This document shows positions 32,692-40,543 of a DNA stretch of 64,000 nucleotides, piece by piece. Under the pieces are notes generated by a model. That model saw nothing but the letters and a program-made list of their open reading frames with translations, did no database searches and was not told the origin of the DNA. Every line of letters starts with the position of its first letter. Within the stretch, counting starts at the first letter, position 1. This DNA is from Burkholderiaceae bacterium (GTDB lineage Bacteria > Pseudomonadota > Gammaproteobacteria > Burkholderiales > Burkholderiaceae_C), in assembly GCA_024235855.1 (NCBI GenBank), contig JACKLN010000005.1:124001-188000 (forward strand), given 5' to 3'. Position numbers and translations under genes: made by a program.

Positions 32692-34065
32692 TCACTGCAG
32701 TGCCTGGGCGCTCAGCCGGGTGTGCAGGTCGGTCAGGAAGCGGCCCGCCAGCACCGGCCCGCCCAGTGGCGATGCGTGGGTGAGCACGAGGTCGCAAGCC
32801 GCCGCGTCCAGGGCCGTCAACAGGACGGCCTGGGCAGGCAGCGGCAGCGCCTCGACCCCGGTCAACAACAGGGTGCCGCCCTGCATGTCCTGCAAGCCTT
32901 GCATGGCCGACGCTGCCGTGGTCCAGCGGTCGGACGCCACTTCACGCCAGGGGCCGTCGCGGCGCGGGCCGATCTCGTGCAAGGTCTGCACGAAGCTGCG
33001 CAGCTGTGGGTCGGGCAGAGCCCGCAGCAGCACGTAGCCACGATCGTCCAGGCGTGCCCGAGCGCCCACCAGCACGGCCCGCTGCTCGCGCGGCCCGGGT
33101 TCGACCGCGACCGCCACCGTGGGCATGCGCCGTTGCGCCGGGTCCACCCGCAGCCACCAGCGCCCGAGCCCGGGCAGTTCGACTTCCCGCGGCTGGGCGT
33201 CGTGCGCCCAGGCGTGCAGTTCCTCCGTGCCGACGCCGAGCAGGGCGGCGGCGTCGACGCCGGGCCTCGGGGCCAGCGCTTCGCGTGCGATGTCCTCGGC
33301 GGCGCACCATCGGCCGGCCTCGTCGAAAGCCAGGGCCGCGTGTGCGGGCGACCACAGACCGGCACGGGAACGATGCAGGCGCACGCGCAGGTCCATCGCA
33401 TGGGCCGCCTCGAACCAGGTGCGCGCCACCTGGGCCGCACCCTGGCAGACCAGGGCCTGCAGCGCGGGCAACGATGCCGCGGACATCCGTCGCCGGTCGC
33501 CGGAGAGATCCAGCACGCCGGCCAGCCGGCCCGTCGGATCGAACACCGGCGCGGCGATGCAGCCCAGGAAGGCGTTGCGTGCCAGGTAGTGTTCCGCACC
33601 CAGCACCACGGTGGGCCGCTGTTCGACCAGGGCCGTGCCGATGGCGTTGGTGCCACGCAGCGGCTCGCTCCAGCAGGCACCTGGCCGCAGTGCCACACGC
33701 TGGGCGCGGGTGGCGAAGCCGTCGTCGCCCACCGACTGCAGCAGTGTGCCGCTGGCATCGGCCAGCAGCAGCACCGCGCCCAGGGCCTCGGCCTGCGGAC
33801 GCATGGCCTCCAGCACCGGTGCCGCGTGCCTGACCAGCGCCTCCGCACGCGCCACGGCCTGCGCGTGACGCGCCGATGACGCATGCGGGGCTGCAGCAGC
33901 GCGGGCGTCCAGCCCTCCCACCAGGCATCGCTGCCAACTGCGCGCCAGGGCATCCCCCAGCAGGTCGGCACGCACCTGGCCATCGTCGTCGAGACGACGC
34001 CGGGCCATGCGCAAATGCACCGCAGACGCGCGTCGAGGTCTCGGCGATGAGGAGTCGGCGTTCAT
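32692..34065 (-). CDS. AcoR-like GAF protein with a degenerate AAA+ domain
   Basis: The 457-residue protein begins MNADSSSPRPRRASAVHL and has an AcoR-like GAF region: ACWSEPLRGTNAIGTALVEQ, then GAEHYLARNAFLGCIAAPVF and GRLAGVLDLSGDRR. The C-terminal part (about 360-457) keeps shapes of a sigma-54 AAA+ domain (GGTLLLTGVEALPLPAQAVL, GRFLTDLHTRL) but has no Walker A, no GAFTGA loop and no Fis-type helix-turn-helix. It is therefore not a standard sigma-54 activator. It could be a decayed regulator or a sensor that acts through protein contact. It is divergent from the aldehyde dehydrogenase gene, the usual place for such a regulator. Confidence 0.78.
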   Translation of the reverse strand: MNADSSSPRPRRASAVHLRMARRRLDDDGQVRADLLGDALARSWQRCLVGGLDARAAAAPHASSARHAQAVARAEALVRHAAPVLEAMRPQAEALGAVLLLADASGTLLQSVGDDGFATRAQRVALRPGACWSEPLRGTNAIGTALVEQRPTVVLGAEHYLARNAFLGCIAAPVFDPTGRLAGVLDLSGDRRRMSAASLPALQALVCQGAAQVARTWFEAAHAMDLRVRLHRSRAGLWSPAHAALAFDEAGRWCAAEDIAREALAPRPGVDAAALLGVGTEELHAWAHDAQPREVELPGLGRWWLRVDPAQRRMPTVAVAVEPGPREQRAVLVGARARLDDRGYVLLRALPDPQLRSFVQTLHEIGPRRDGPWREVASDRWTTAASAMQGLQDMQGGTLLLTGVEALPLPAQAVLLTALDAAACDLVLTHASPLGGPVLAGRFLTDLHTRLSAQALQ

Positions 34066-34309
34066 GTCAGGGTTGACCCGTGGTCCTTGCCCAGCCTGGC
34101 GCAGTGCCAGACCCTGCCTGCGACGGGATGCCACACCTTGGCACGGCACACCCACCGCTTTGGCCATGATGTCAGCAGATTCCGCGCCCGACTTGTGCAC
34201 CGAACACGCCGGATTGCGCCAAATCAGGGAAGCGGCGCGGACCTTGCGCAGTGACGGACACGACGCGTCGTCAACGGTGGCGACGGTCGAATCCGAACAG
34301 GAGCACACC
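34066..34309. other. Divergent intergenic region between AcoR-like gene and aldehyde dehydrogenase gene
   Basis: This 244-base region must hold the promoters of both genes. I looked for a sigma-54 GG-N10-GC element and found no convincing one. An ACAGGAGCAC ribosome site precedes the aldehyde dehydrogenase start. Confidence 0.5.
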
Positions 34310-35833
34310 ATGACCCTCTACGCCGCCCCTGGCGCACCTGGCGCCCCGATCGCATTCGCCGCGCACTACGACAACTTCATCGGTGGCCGCTTCGTGCCGC
34401 CGGTCGCCGGCCGCTACTTCGACGTCGTCACGCCGATCAGCGGCAAGGTCTACACGAAGGCCGCGCGCTCCGACGCCGACGACGTCGAGCGTGCGCTGGA
34501 TGCCGCCCATGCGGCAGCGCCGGCCTGGGCCGCGACGCCGCCCGCGACCCGCGCCAACATCCTGCTGAAGATCGCCGACCGCATCGACCAACACCTGGAG
34601 AAACTGGCCTATGCCGAAACGGTGGACAACGGCAAGCCGATCCGCGAGACGCTGGCGGCCGACGTGCCGCTGGCCGCCGACCACTTCCGCTACTTCGCCG
34701 GTTGCCTGCGGGCGCAGGAGGGTGCGCTCTCGGAGATCGACGGCCACACCATCGCCTACCACTTCCACGAGCCGCTGGGCGTCGTGGGCCAGATCATCCC
34801 GTGGAACTTCCCGCTGCTGATGGCGGCCTGGAAGCTGGCGCCTGCACTGGGCGCCGGCAACTGTGTCGTGCTCAAGCCGGCCGAGAGCACACCGGTCAGC
34901 ATCATGGTGCTGGTGGAACTGATCGCCGACCTGCTGCCGCCCGGCGTGCTCAACGTCGTCAACGGCTACGGCAAGGAAGCTGGCACGCCGCTGGCCACCA
35001 GCAAGCGCATCGCCAAGATCGCCTTCACCGGCAGCACGGCCACCGGCAAGGTCATCGCGCAGGCCGCCGCAAGCAACCTGATCCCGGCCACCCTGGAACT
35101 CGGCGGCAAGAGCCCGAACATCTTCTTCGAGGACGTGATGGCGGCCGACGACGCCTTCCTCGACAAGGCCATCGAAGGCCTGGTGCTCTTCGCGTTCAAC
35201 CAGGGCGAGGTCTGCACCTGCCCGAGTCGTGCCCTGATCCAGGAGTCGATCTACGACCGCTTCATCGAGCGCGCACTCCAGCGCGTGGCCGCGATCCGCC
35301 AGGGCAACCCGCTGGACACCGAGACGATGATGGGCGCCCAGGCATCGGCAATGCAGCTCGACAAGATCAGCAGCTACCTCGAACTGGGCAAGCAGGAAGG
35401 CGCCACCGTGCTGTGCGGTGGCGACGTGGCGCGGCTCGGCGGCGACCTGGCCGGCGGCTACTACGTGCAGCCGACGCTGTTCAAGGGGCACAACGACATG
35501 CGCATCTTCCGCGAGGAGATCTTCGGCCCGGTGCTGGCCGTGACCACCTTCCGCGACGAGGCCGAGGCGCTGCGCATCGCCAACGACACGGTCTACGGGC
35601 TGGGCGCGGGGGTGTGGACGCGCGACGGCAGCCGTGCGTACCGCATGGGCCGCGGCATCCAGGCCGGACGTGTGTGGACGAACTGCTACCACGCCTACCC
35701 GGCGCATGCGGCCTTCGGTGGCTACAAGGAGTCGGGCATCGGCCGCGAGACCCACAAGGCGATGCTGGACCACTACCAGCAGACGAAGAACCTGCTGGTG
35801 AGCTACTCGCCCGACGCGCTGGGCTTCTTCTGA
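34310..35833 (+). CDS. NAD-dependent aldehyde dehydrogenase (AcoD/ExaC-like)
   Basis: This 507-residue enzyme of the aldehyde dehydrogenase superfamily has the catalytic Glu263 in LELGGKSPNIF and catalytic Cys302 in GEVCTCPSRALIQE. The GEVCTCPSR loop resembles acetaldehyde dehydrogenases of the AcoD/ExaC/AldB group. It oxidises aldehydes to acids with NAD+ in the cytosol. It is divergent from an AcoR-like protein and lies between coxD and coxE. A role in oxidising aldehydes from the quinoprotein locus at 45-64 kb is plausible. Confidence 0.94.
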   Translation: MTLYAAPGAPGAPIAFAAHYDNFIGGRFVPPVAGRYFDVVTPISGKVYTKAARSDADDVERALDAAHAAAPAWAATPPATRANILLKIADRIDQHLEKLAYAETVDNGKPIRETLAADVPLAADHFRYFAGCLRAQEGALSEIDGHTIAYHFHEPLGVVGQIIPWNFPLLMAAWKLAPALGAGNCVVLKPAESTPVSIMVLVELIADLLPPGVLNVVNGYGKEAGTPLATSKRIAKIAFTGSTATGKVIAQAAASNLIPATLELGGKSPNIFFEDVMAADDAFLDKAIEGLVLFAFNQGEVCTCPSRALIQESIYDRFIERALQRVAAIRQGNPLDTETMMGAQASAMQLDKISSYLELGKQEGATVLCGGDVARLGGDLAGGYYVQPTLFKGHNDMRIFREEIFGPVLAVTTFRDEAEALRIANDTVYGLGAGVWTRDGSRAYRMGRGIQAGRVWTNCYHAYPAHAAFGGYKESGIGRETHKAMLDHYQQTKNLLVSYSPDALGFF

Positions 35834-35878
35834 GGCCCGCAGGCTGCGCGAGCCGGCGCGGGGTGCGATGATCGCGAC

Positions 35879-37066
35879 ATGCTCCCGTTGACCGGCTCGC
35901 CCGGCCGCCTGGCCGACAACGTCATGCACTTCGGCCGCGTGCTGCGCACGGCGGGCATGCCGGTGGGCAGCGACCGCATCCTCACCGCGCTGCAGGCGCT
36001 GCAGGTGGCAGGCCTCGAGTCACGGCAGGACTTTCACGCCGTGCTCGCCGCCTGCCTGGTCGACCGGGCCGAACACCGCGAACTCTTCGACCAGGCGTTC
36101 CACCTGTTCTGGAAGGATCCCGACGTCGAAGGCCGCATGCGCGCGCTGCTGCTGCCCAAGGTCAAGGCGCAGGGCGGCCCGCCACCGACCCCCGAGAACC
36201 GCCGCCTGGGCGCGGCGCTGTTTCCCAACCCACCGCAGCCTGAGCCCGAGACACCGCCGCAGGAGGAACTCGAGCTCGAAGCGACGATGAGCTGGACGCA
36301 GCGCGAGGTGCTGCGCCAGGCCGACTTCGAGACCATGACGCCCGAGGAGTGGCGCGCCGCGCAGAAGCTGCTGGCGAAGCTGGCGCTGGTGTTCGAACCC
36401 CTGCCCTCGCGCCGCATGCAGCGCGCCGCGCACCCCGGGCGCATCGACTGGCGCGCCACGATGGCCGGCATGGCCCGGCACGGCGGCGAGCTGTGGGACA
36501 TACGCTGGCGCGCGCGCCGCACACGGCCGGCGCCACTGGTGCTGCTGGCCGACATCTCCGGCTCCATGAGCCGCTATTCACGCATGCTGCTGCACTTCGC
36601 GCATGCGCTGGGCCATGCCGACGCCCGCGTGGAGAGCTTCGTCTTCGGCACCCGGCTCACGCGCACCACGCGGCTGCTGAAGAGCCGCGACCCCGATCTG
36701 GCCGTGGCGCAGGTGATGCGCACGGTGCAGGACTGGTCCGGCGGCACGCGCATCACCGATTCGCTGCGCGAGTTCAACCGCCGCTGGGCGCGCCGCACCC
36801 TGCCGGGCCAGGCCACGCTGCTGCTCGTGACCGATGGCCTGGAGCACGGCGACACCACGGCGCTGAGCTTCGAGATGGAACGCCTGTACAAGAGCTGCCG
36901 GCGGCTGATCTGGCTGAACCCGCTGCTGCGTTTCGACCGCTTCGAGCCGCGCGCCGGCGGCGTCAAGGCCATGCTGCCGCACGTGGACCGCTTCCTGCCG
37001 GTGCACAACCTGGCCAGCCTGGAGCAACTGGCCGAGGTGCTGGCCGGGCCCGCGGCGGCGCGCTGA
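35879..37066 (+). CDS. coxE: CoxE-like VWA-domain protein
   Basis: This 395-residue protein has a C-terminal von Willebrand A domain with the MIDAS motif DISGSMS starting at residue 225, followed by FVFGTRLTRTTRLL and LLVTDGLEHGD. The N-terminal half is helical and acidic, with a proline-rich hinge (PNPPQPEPETPPQEE). CoxE works with the MoxR ATPase CoxD in maturation of CO-dehydrogenase-type enzymes. It is separated from coxD by the regulator and aldehyde dehydrogenase genes, which is unusual. Confidence 0.9.
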   Translation: MLPLTGSPGRLADNVMHFGRVLRTAGMPVGSDRILTALQALQVAGLESRQDFHAVLAACLVDRAEHRELFDQAFHLFWKDPDVEGRMRALLLPKVKAQGGPPPTPENRRLGAALFPNPPQPEPETPPQEELELEATMSWTQREVLRQADFETMTPEEWRAAQKLLAKLALVFEPLPSRRMQRAAHPGRIDWRATMAGMARHGGELWDIRWRARRTRPAPLVLLADISGSMSRYSRMLLHFAHALGHADARVESFVFGTRLTRTTRLLKSRDPDLAVAQVMRTVQDWSGGTRITDSLREFNRRWARRTLPGQATLLLVTDGLEHGDTTALSFEMERLYKSCRRLIWLNPLLRFDRFEPRAGGVKAMLPHVDRFLPVHNLASLEQLAEVLAGPAAAR

Positions 37067-37092
37067 CGCCAAGCCCCGCCTGGCCCCAGCGC

Positions 37093-39009
37093 TCAGACCG
37101 GGCGCAGGATCCCGGCGAAGAAGGCGGACAGTTCGGCGAAGCCATCCAGCGGCAGCACGTGCGCCACGTACTGGTCGGGGCGCACCACCACCACGCAGCC
37201 CTGCTCGCGGTCGAGGCCCCGCATCGTGAAGATGTCGCCGGCGCCCTTGTGGTCGACGCAGAACACCTTCTCGTGGTCCTGCAGGCCCAGCCTGCCGGTC
37301 TTGGGACGCAGCAGCGACGGCAGCTGCTCCACGGCCAGCTGGTCGAAGGTCTGCTGGAAGACGGCCCGCACGTCGATCACCGCGTCGATGTCCTCGCCGG
37401 GGCGCGTGTGGCGCACCACCGGCGACGCCGGATCGGTGGCCAGCCAGTCGGCCAGGTGGTGGATGGCCGAACCGGGTGCCGTGCTGTCGGCCCGGCCGGC
37501 AAAGGCATACAGGCGCCAGCGCGCATCCGCCTCGGCCACGTGGCCCAGCTGCATGGGCTTGGCATCCGCCAGCCGCACCACCGGCGCCGAATGGAAGCGC
37601 CGGCCGATGGCCAGCCCGGGGGCCAGCTTCTGGTGCGTGGCCGGGCCGACCAGCGCCGACGGCGCGTACTTCACCGCGTTGCCGCCGGTGAACTCCAGGT
37701 TGGCCTTGAACTGGCGGATGATGCGCGGCTCCTCGGTGCCGTCACGTTCCGCGGGCGTGGTCGGCGCCGACATGATGCGCGCCCATTCGTGGTCGGTCTC
37801 CACCAGGCGCCGCGCCTCGGCCAGCCGCTCGCGCGAATAGCTGCGCAGCAGGGTGGCGTCGGCCCGCCCCTGCAGCACGTGCACCAGCTTCCAGCCCAGG
37901 TTGAAGGTGTCCTGCATCGACACGTTCATGCCCTGGCCCGCCTTGGGCGAATGGGTGTGGCAGGCGTCGCCGGCGGTGAACACGCGCGGGGCGCGGTCGG
38001 AGCCCTCCGGCACGTCGTCGAAGCGATCGGTGATGCTGTGGCCGATGTCGTAGATCGACCACCAGACCACCTCCTTCACATCGATGGTGTACGGCCGCAG
38101 GATGCGGTTGGCCGCGGCGATCATGTCGTCCTGCGTGAACTTGCGGTTTGCCGCCTTCTCGTCCGGGTTGAGCTTGTCCAGCTCGACGTACATGCGGAAG
38201 ATGTAGCCGCCCTCGCGCGGCAGGATCAGCACGTTGCCTTCGGTGGCCGAGGAGACCAGGCACTTCTGGCGCACGTCCGGGAAGTCGGTGTTGGCCAGGA
38301 TGTCCATCACGCCCCAGGCCTGGTGCGCCGCGTCGCCATGCAGCGTGCCGCCAATGGCCTGGCGCACCTTGGAGTGCGCACCGTCGCAGCCCACCACGTA
38401 GTTGGCCCGCACCGTGCGCGTGGCCCACCAGTTGACGCCGGTGGCGTCCTTCAGCGTCACGGTCACCGGATGGTCGCCGGTGGTCGGGTCCACGGCCACG
38501 TCCACGATCTCCCAGCCGTAGTCGGGTTCCAGCCGAGACGGTGCGTTCTTCATCACCTCCAGGAACAGTTCGTGCAGCCGCGCCTGGTTGATCAGGATGT
38601 GCGGCATCTCCGAACTGTCATCGGCCACGTCCTGCACACGACCCACGCGCTTGATGTGCTGCGGGTTGGCAGGGTCGGGCATCCAGAAGGCCGTCTGGTT
38701 GACCCAGTAGGTCTCGCGCTTGACCTTGTCGGCAAAGCCGAAGGCCTGGAACATCTCCATCGTGCGCGTGTTGATGCCGTCGGCCTTGCCCTTGACGATG
38801 TTGCGCGGCATGCGCTCGACGATCATCGTCTCGATCTCGGGAAACTGCGCCAGCTGCGCCGCCAGGCACAGGCCCGCCGGGCCGGTGCCGGCGATCAGCA
38901 CGTCCACCTGCTCGGGCAGCGGCTCGTGCGGCCCGCGGTTGCGGCGGTTGGGGGCCGCGGGCTTGACGTCCGGGCTGCCGCCGCGGAATCCATCCTTGTA
39001 GAACTGCAT
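37093..39009 (-). CDS. mobA: Flavin monooxygenase, 3-hydroxybenzoate 4-hydroxylase (MobA) type
   Basis: This 638-residue protein is of the phenol hydroxylase/MobA class of class A flavin monooxygenases. It has the FAD loop IAGTGPAGLCLAAQL (from 39), the DG-type motif VVGCDGAHSKVR and the second FAD motif FTAGDACHTHSPKAGQGMN. The C-terminal thioredoxin-like domain ends VVVVRPDQYVAHVLPLDG. Length and the divergent MarR gene match mobA-mobR of Comamonas testosteroni, whose product makes protocatechuate from 3-hydroxybenzoate. A phenol 2-monooxygenase activity is the main alternative. It converges with coxE. Confidence 0.85.
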   Translation of the reverse strand: MQFYKDGFRGGSPDVKPAAPNRRNRGPHEPLPEQVDVLIAGTGPAGLCLAAQLAQFPEIETMIVERMPRNIVKGKADGINTRTMEMFQAFGFADKVKRETYWVNQTAFWMPDPANPQHIKRVGRVQDVADDSSEMPHILINQARLHELFLEVMKNAPSRLEPDYGWEIVDVAVDPTTGDHPVTVTLKDATGVNWWATRTVRANYVVGCDGAHSKVRQAIGGTLHGDAAHQAWGVMDILANTDFPDVRQKCLVSSATEGNVLILPREGGYIFRMYVELDKLNPDEKAANRKFTQDDMIAAANRILRPYTIDVKEVVWWSIYDIGHSITDRFDDVPEGSDRAPRVFTAGDACHTHSPKAGQGMNVSMQDTFNLGWKLVHVLQGRADATLLRSYSRERLAEARRLVETDHEWARIMSAPTTPAERDGTEEPRIIRQFKANLEFTGGNAVKYAPSALVGPATHQKLAPGLAIGRRFHSAPVVRLADAKPMQLGHVAEADARWRLYAFAGRADSTAPGSAIHHLADWLATDPASPVVRHTRPGEDIDAVIDVRAVFQQTFDQLAVEQLPSLLRPKTGRLGLQDHEKVFCVDHKGAGDIFTMRGLDREQGCVVVVRPDQYVAHVLPLDGFAELSAFFAGILRPV

Positions 39010-39089
39010 CGCCTGTCTCCTGTGGGGCCCGATGGGTCGGGTACGTCGGGTGGGTCGCTTCCGCCGCCGCTCGGGCGTCGCATGGGCAA

Positions 39090-39139
39090 ATAATATTTAT
39101 ACTTACTATTGGCCGTCAAGACGATACGTATACTTATCG
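39090..39139. promoter_or_regulatory. Divergent mobA/mobR promoter with two MarR-type palindromes
   Basis: The AT-rich stretch stands out from the GC-rich surroundings. CGATA-CGTATACT-TATCG (39122-39139) is an 18-bp palindrome with one mismatched pair and ends at the mobR ATG. A second imperfect dyad at 39090-39110 shares TATACTTA. These are probable MobR operators over the divergent promoters. Confidence 0.7.
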
Positions 39140-39140
39140 A

Positions 39141-39569
39141 ATGGAATCGCTCGACATGGCGGGCCACCTGATCCGCCGCCTGCACCAGCAGGCCACCCAG
39201 GTCTTCGTGCAGCGCACGCAGGCCGCGGGCTTCGACCTCACGTCGGTGCAGTTCGCCGCGCTGGACGCCATCCACGCCCACCCCGGCACCGACCAGGCGC
39301 GCGTGGCCGAACTGATCGCCTACGACCGCGCCACCATCGGCGGCGTCATCGACCGGCTGGAACAGAAAGGGTGGATCCGCCGCGTCGTCAGTGAACGTGA
39401 CCGTCGGGCCCGCGAGCTGTCGCTGACCGACGAGGGCCGGCAGGTCTACCGTCGTCTGCTGCCGGTGGTCAGGGCCTTGCAGGACGACATCCTGCAGGCG
39501 CTGAACGCCACCGACCGCGCGCGCTTCCTCAAGCTGGCGCGGCAGGCGATCCCGGCGACACGGACCTGA
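39141..39569 (+). CDS. mobR: MarR-family regulator (MobR-like)
   Basis: This 142-residue winged-helix protein is of the MarR family: VQFAALDAIHAHPGTDQARV, then the recognition region AYDRATIGGVIDRLEQKGWI and the wing VVSERDRRARELSLTDEG. In Comamonas, MobR represses mobA and is released by 3-hydroxybenzoate. The gene is divergent from mobA with a 131-base shared region and a palindrome abutting its ATG, which suggests autoregulation. There is little room for a leader and no strong ribosome site. Confidence 0.87.
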   Translation: MESLDMAGHLIRRLHQQATQVFVQRTQAAGFDLTSVQFAALDAIHAHPGTDQARVAELIAYDRATIGGVIDRLEQKGWIRRVVSERDRRARELSLTDEGRQVYRRLLPVVRALQDDILQALNATDRARFLKLARQAIPATRT

Positions 39570-39603
39570 GGTCGAGGGGTCGGAGGCGTTGACACCAGCT
39601 CAT

Positions 39604-39624
39604 TATTTCGATACTCTTCGAATC
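39604..39624 (+). promoter_or_regulatory. Probable ArsR operator at the start of arsR
   Basis: Two TTCGAW half-sites (TTCGAT at 39607, TTCGAA at 39617) lie ten bases apart in an AT-rich patch directly before the arsR ATG. This matches the position of ArsR operators over their own promoters. Confidence 0.55.
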
Positions 39625-39951
39625 ATGGAAGAACAGGAAGCCGTCACCACCCTGAGCGCACTCGCCCAGCCGGCCCGCCTGCGCGTGTTCCGCGCCCTGG
39701 TCGGCGCTGCCCGCGACGGCATGACGCCCGGGGCGCTGTCGGCGCTGCTGGACGTGCCGGCGTCCACGCTGTCCTTCCACCTGAAGGAGCTGATGCACGC
39801 CGGCCTCGTGGACGTCGAGCGTGATGGTCGCAGCCTCATCTACCGCCCGGCGCTGGCGCGCATGAACGCGTTGCTCGGCTACCTGACCGACCACTGCTGC
39901 CAGGGGCAGGCCTGCGCGCCTGCGGCCCGGCGGTCCCGCACCACCTGTTGA
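39625..39951 (+). CDS. arsR: ArsR-family arsenic-responsive repressor
   Basis: This 108-residue winged-helix repressor has ALAQPARLRVFRALV and the recognition helix region LDVPASTLSFHLKELMHAGLV. The inducer site is probably the C-terminal Cys pair plus third Cys in HCCQGQACAP; the classic ELCVCDL motif in the DNA-binding helix is absent. This resembles ArsR types with C-terminal As(III) ligands. It heads the arsenic cluster. The start MEEQEAVTTL was chosen because the longer frame from 39589 would read through the operator. Confidence 0.88.
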   Translation: MEEQEAVTTLSALAQPARLRVFRALVGAARDGMTPGALSALLDVPASTLSFHLKELMHAGLVDVERDGRSLIYRPALARMNALLGYLTDHCCQGQACAPAARRSRTTC

Positions 39952-39977
39952 GCCCTTTGCCGAACCCTGGAGGCCCC

Positions 39978-40436
39978 ATGAAGCGATTCCATGTGCACGT
40001 GCATGTCGACGACCTCGCCCAGAGCGTCGCCTTCTATTCCAGGCTGTTCGCCGCCGAGCCGGCCCGCCTGGAGGCCGACTACGCCAAGTGGATGCTCGAC
40101 GACCCGCGCATCAACTTCGCGATCTCCGCACGCGGCGGCGCCCGCGGGGTCGACCACCTGGGCTTCCAGGTCGACGACGAAGCGGAGCTCGCCGAGCTGA
40201 AGGCCCGCGCACAGTCGGCTGACCTGGCCCTGCTGGACGAAGGCGACACCACCTGCTGCTACGCGCGCAGCGAGAAGCACTGGGTCACCGACCCGCAGGG
40301 CGTGGCCTGGGAGCACTTCCACACGCTGGAAGACATTCCTGTGTTCCGCCAGGGGCGCACGGCTGGCGCCTGCTGTGCCGCGACGCCGCAGGCCGCGCCG
40401 GCCGCCGCCCGGGCCGCTGGCAGCTGCTGTGGCTGA
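39978..40436 (+). CDS. arsI: ArsI/CadI-type VOC-fold C-As lyase candidate
   Basis: This 152-residue vicinal-oxygen-chelate protein resembles ArsI, which uses Fe(II) and O2 to cleave carbon-arsenic bonds in trivalent organoarsenicals. Candidate metal ligands are in FHVHVHV (His5, His7, His9), His60 in GVDHLGFQV and Glu112 in AWEHFHT. The vicinal thiol pair TTCCYARSEKHWV (Cys93-Cys94) is the ArsI substrate-binding mark. The C-terminus adds an Ala/Pro-rich tail with two more CC pairs. The gene lies 26 bases after arsR with GGAGG before the ATG. Confidence 0.87.
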   Translation: MKRFHVHVHVDDLAQSVAFYSRLFAAEPARLEADYAKWMLDDPRINFAISARGGARGVDHLGFQVDDEAELAELKARAQSADLALLDEGDTTCCYARSEKHWVTDPQGVAWEHFHTLEDIPVFRQGRTAGACCAATPQAAPAAARAAGSCCG

Positions 40437-40509
40437 CCCGGGCGTCGGCCGCAGGGTCGGCGTGGCCAGGCCTGCGCTGTCATGCAGGTGTCATGTTTTG
40501 ATTCCATCA

Positions 40510-40537
40510 TTCTAGAACCATAGATTCCCCAGGAATC
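40510..40537 (+). promoter_or_regulatory. AT-rich palindromes before gapdh
   Basis: TTCTAGAA (40510-40517) and GATTCC-CCA-GGAATC (40523-40537) lie in the 107-base gap between arsI and the GAPDH gene. They suggest a second promoter or an internal ArsR site in the arsenic cluster. Confidence 0.4.
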
Positions 40538-40543
40538 GGAAAG

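Noticed and set aside
36349..39093. A 914-codon plus-strand open frame over coxE and mobA
   Set aside because: It is His/Ala/Arg-rich with no domain motif and runs antisense to mobA and out of frame with coxE, both of which have clear motifs. It is a by-product of high GC content.
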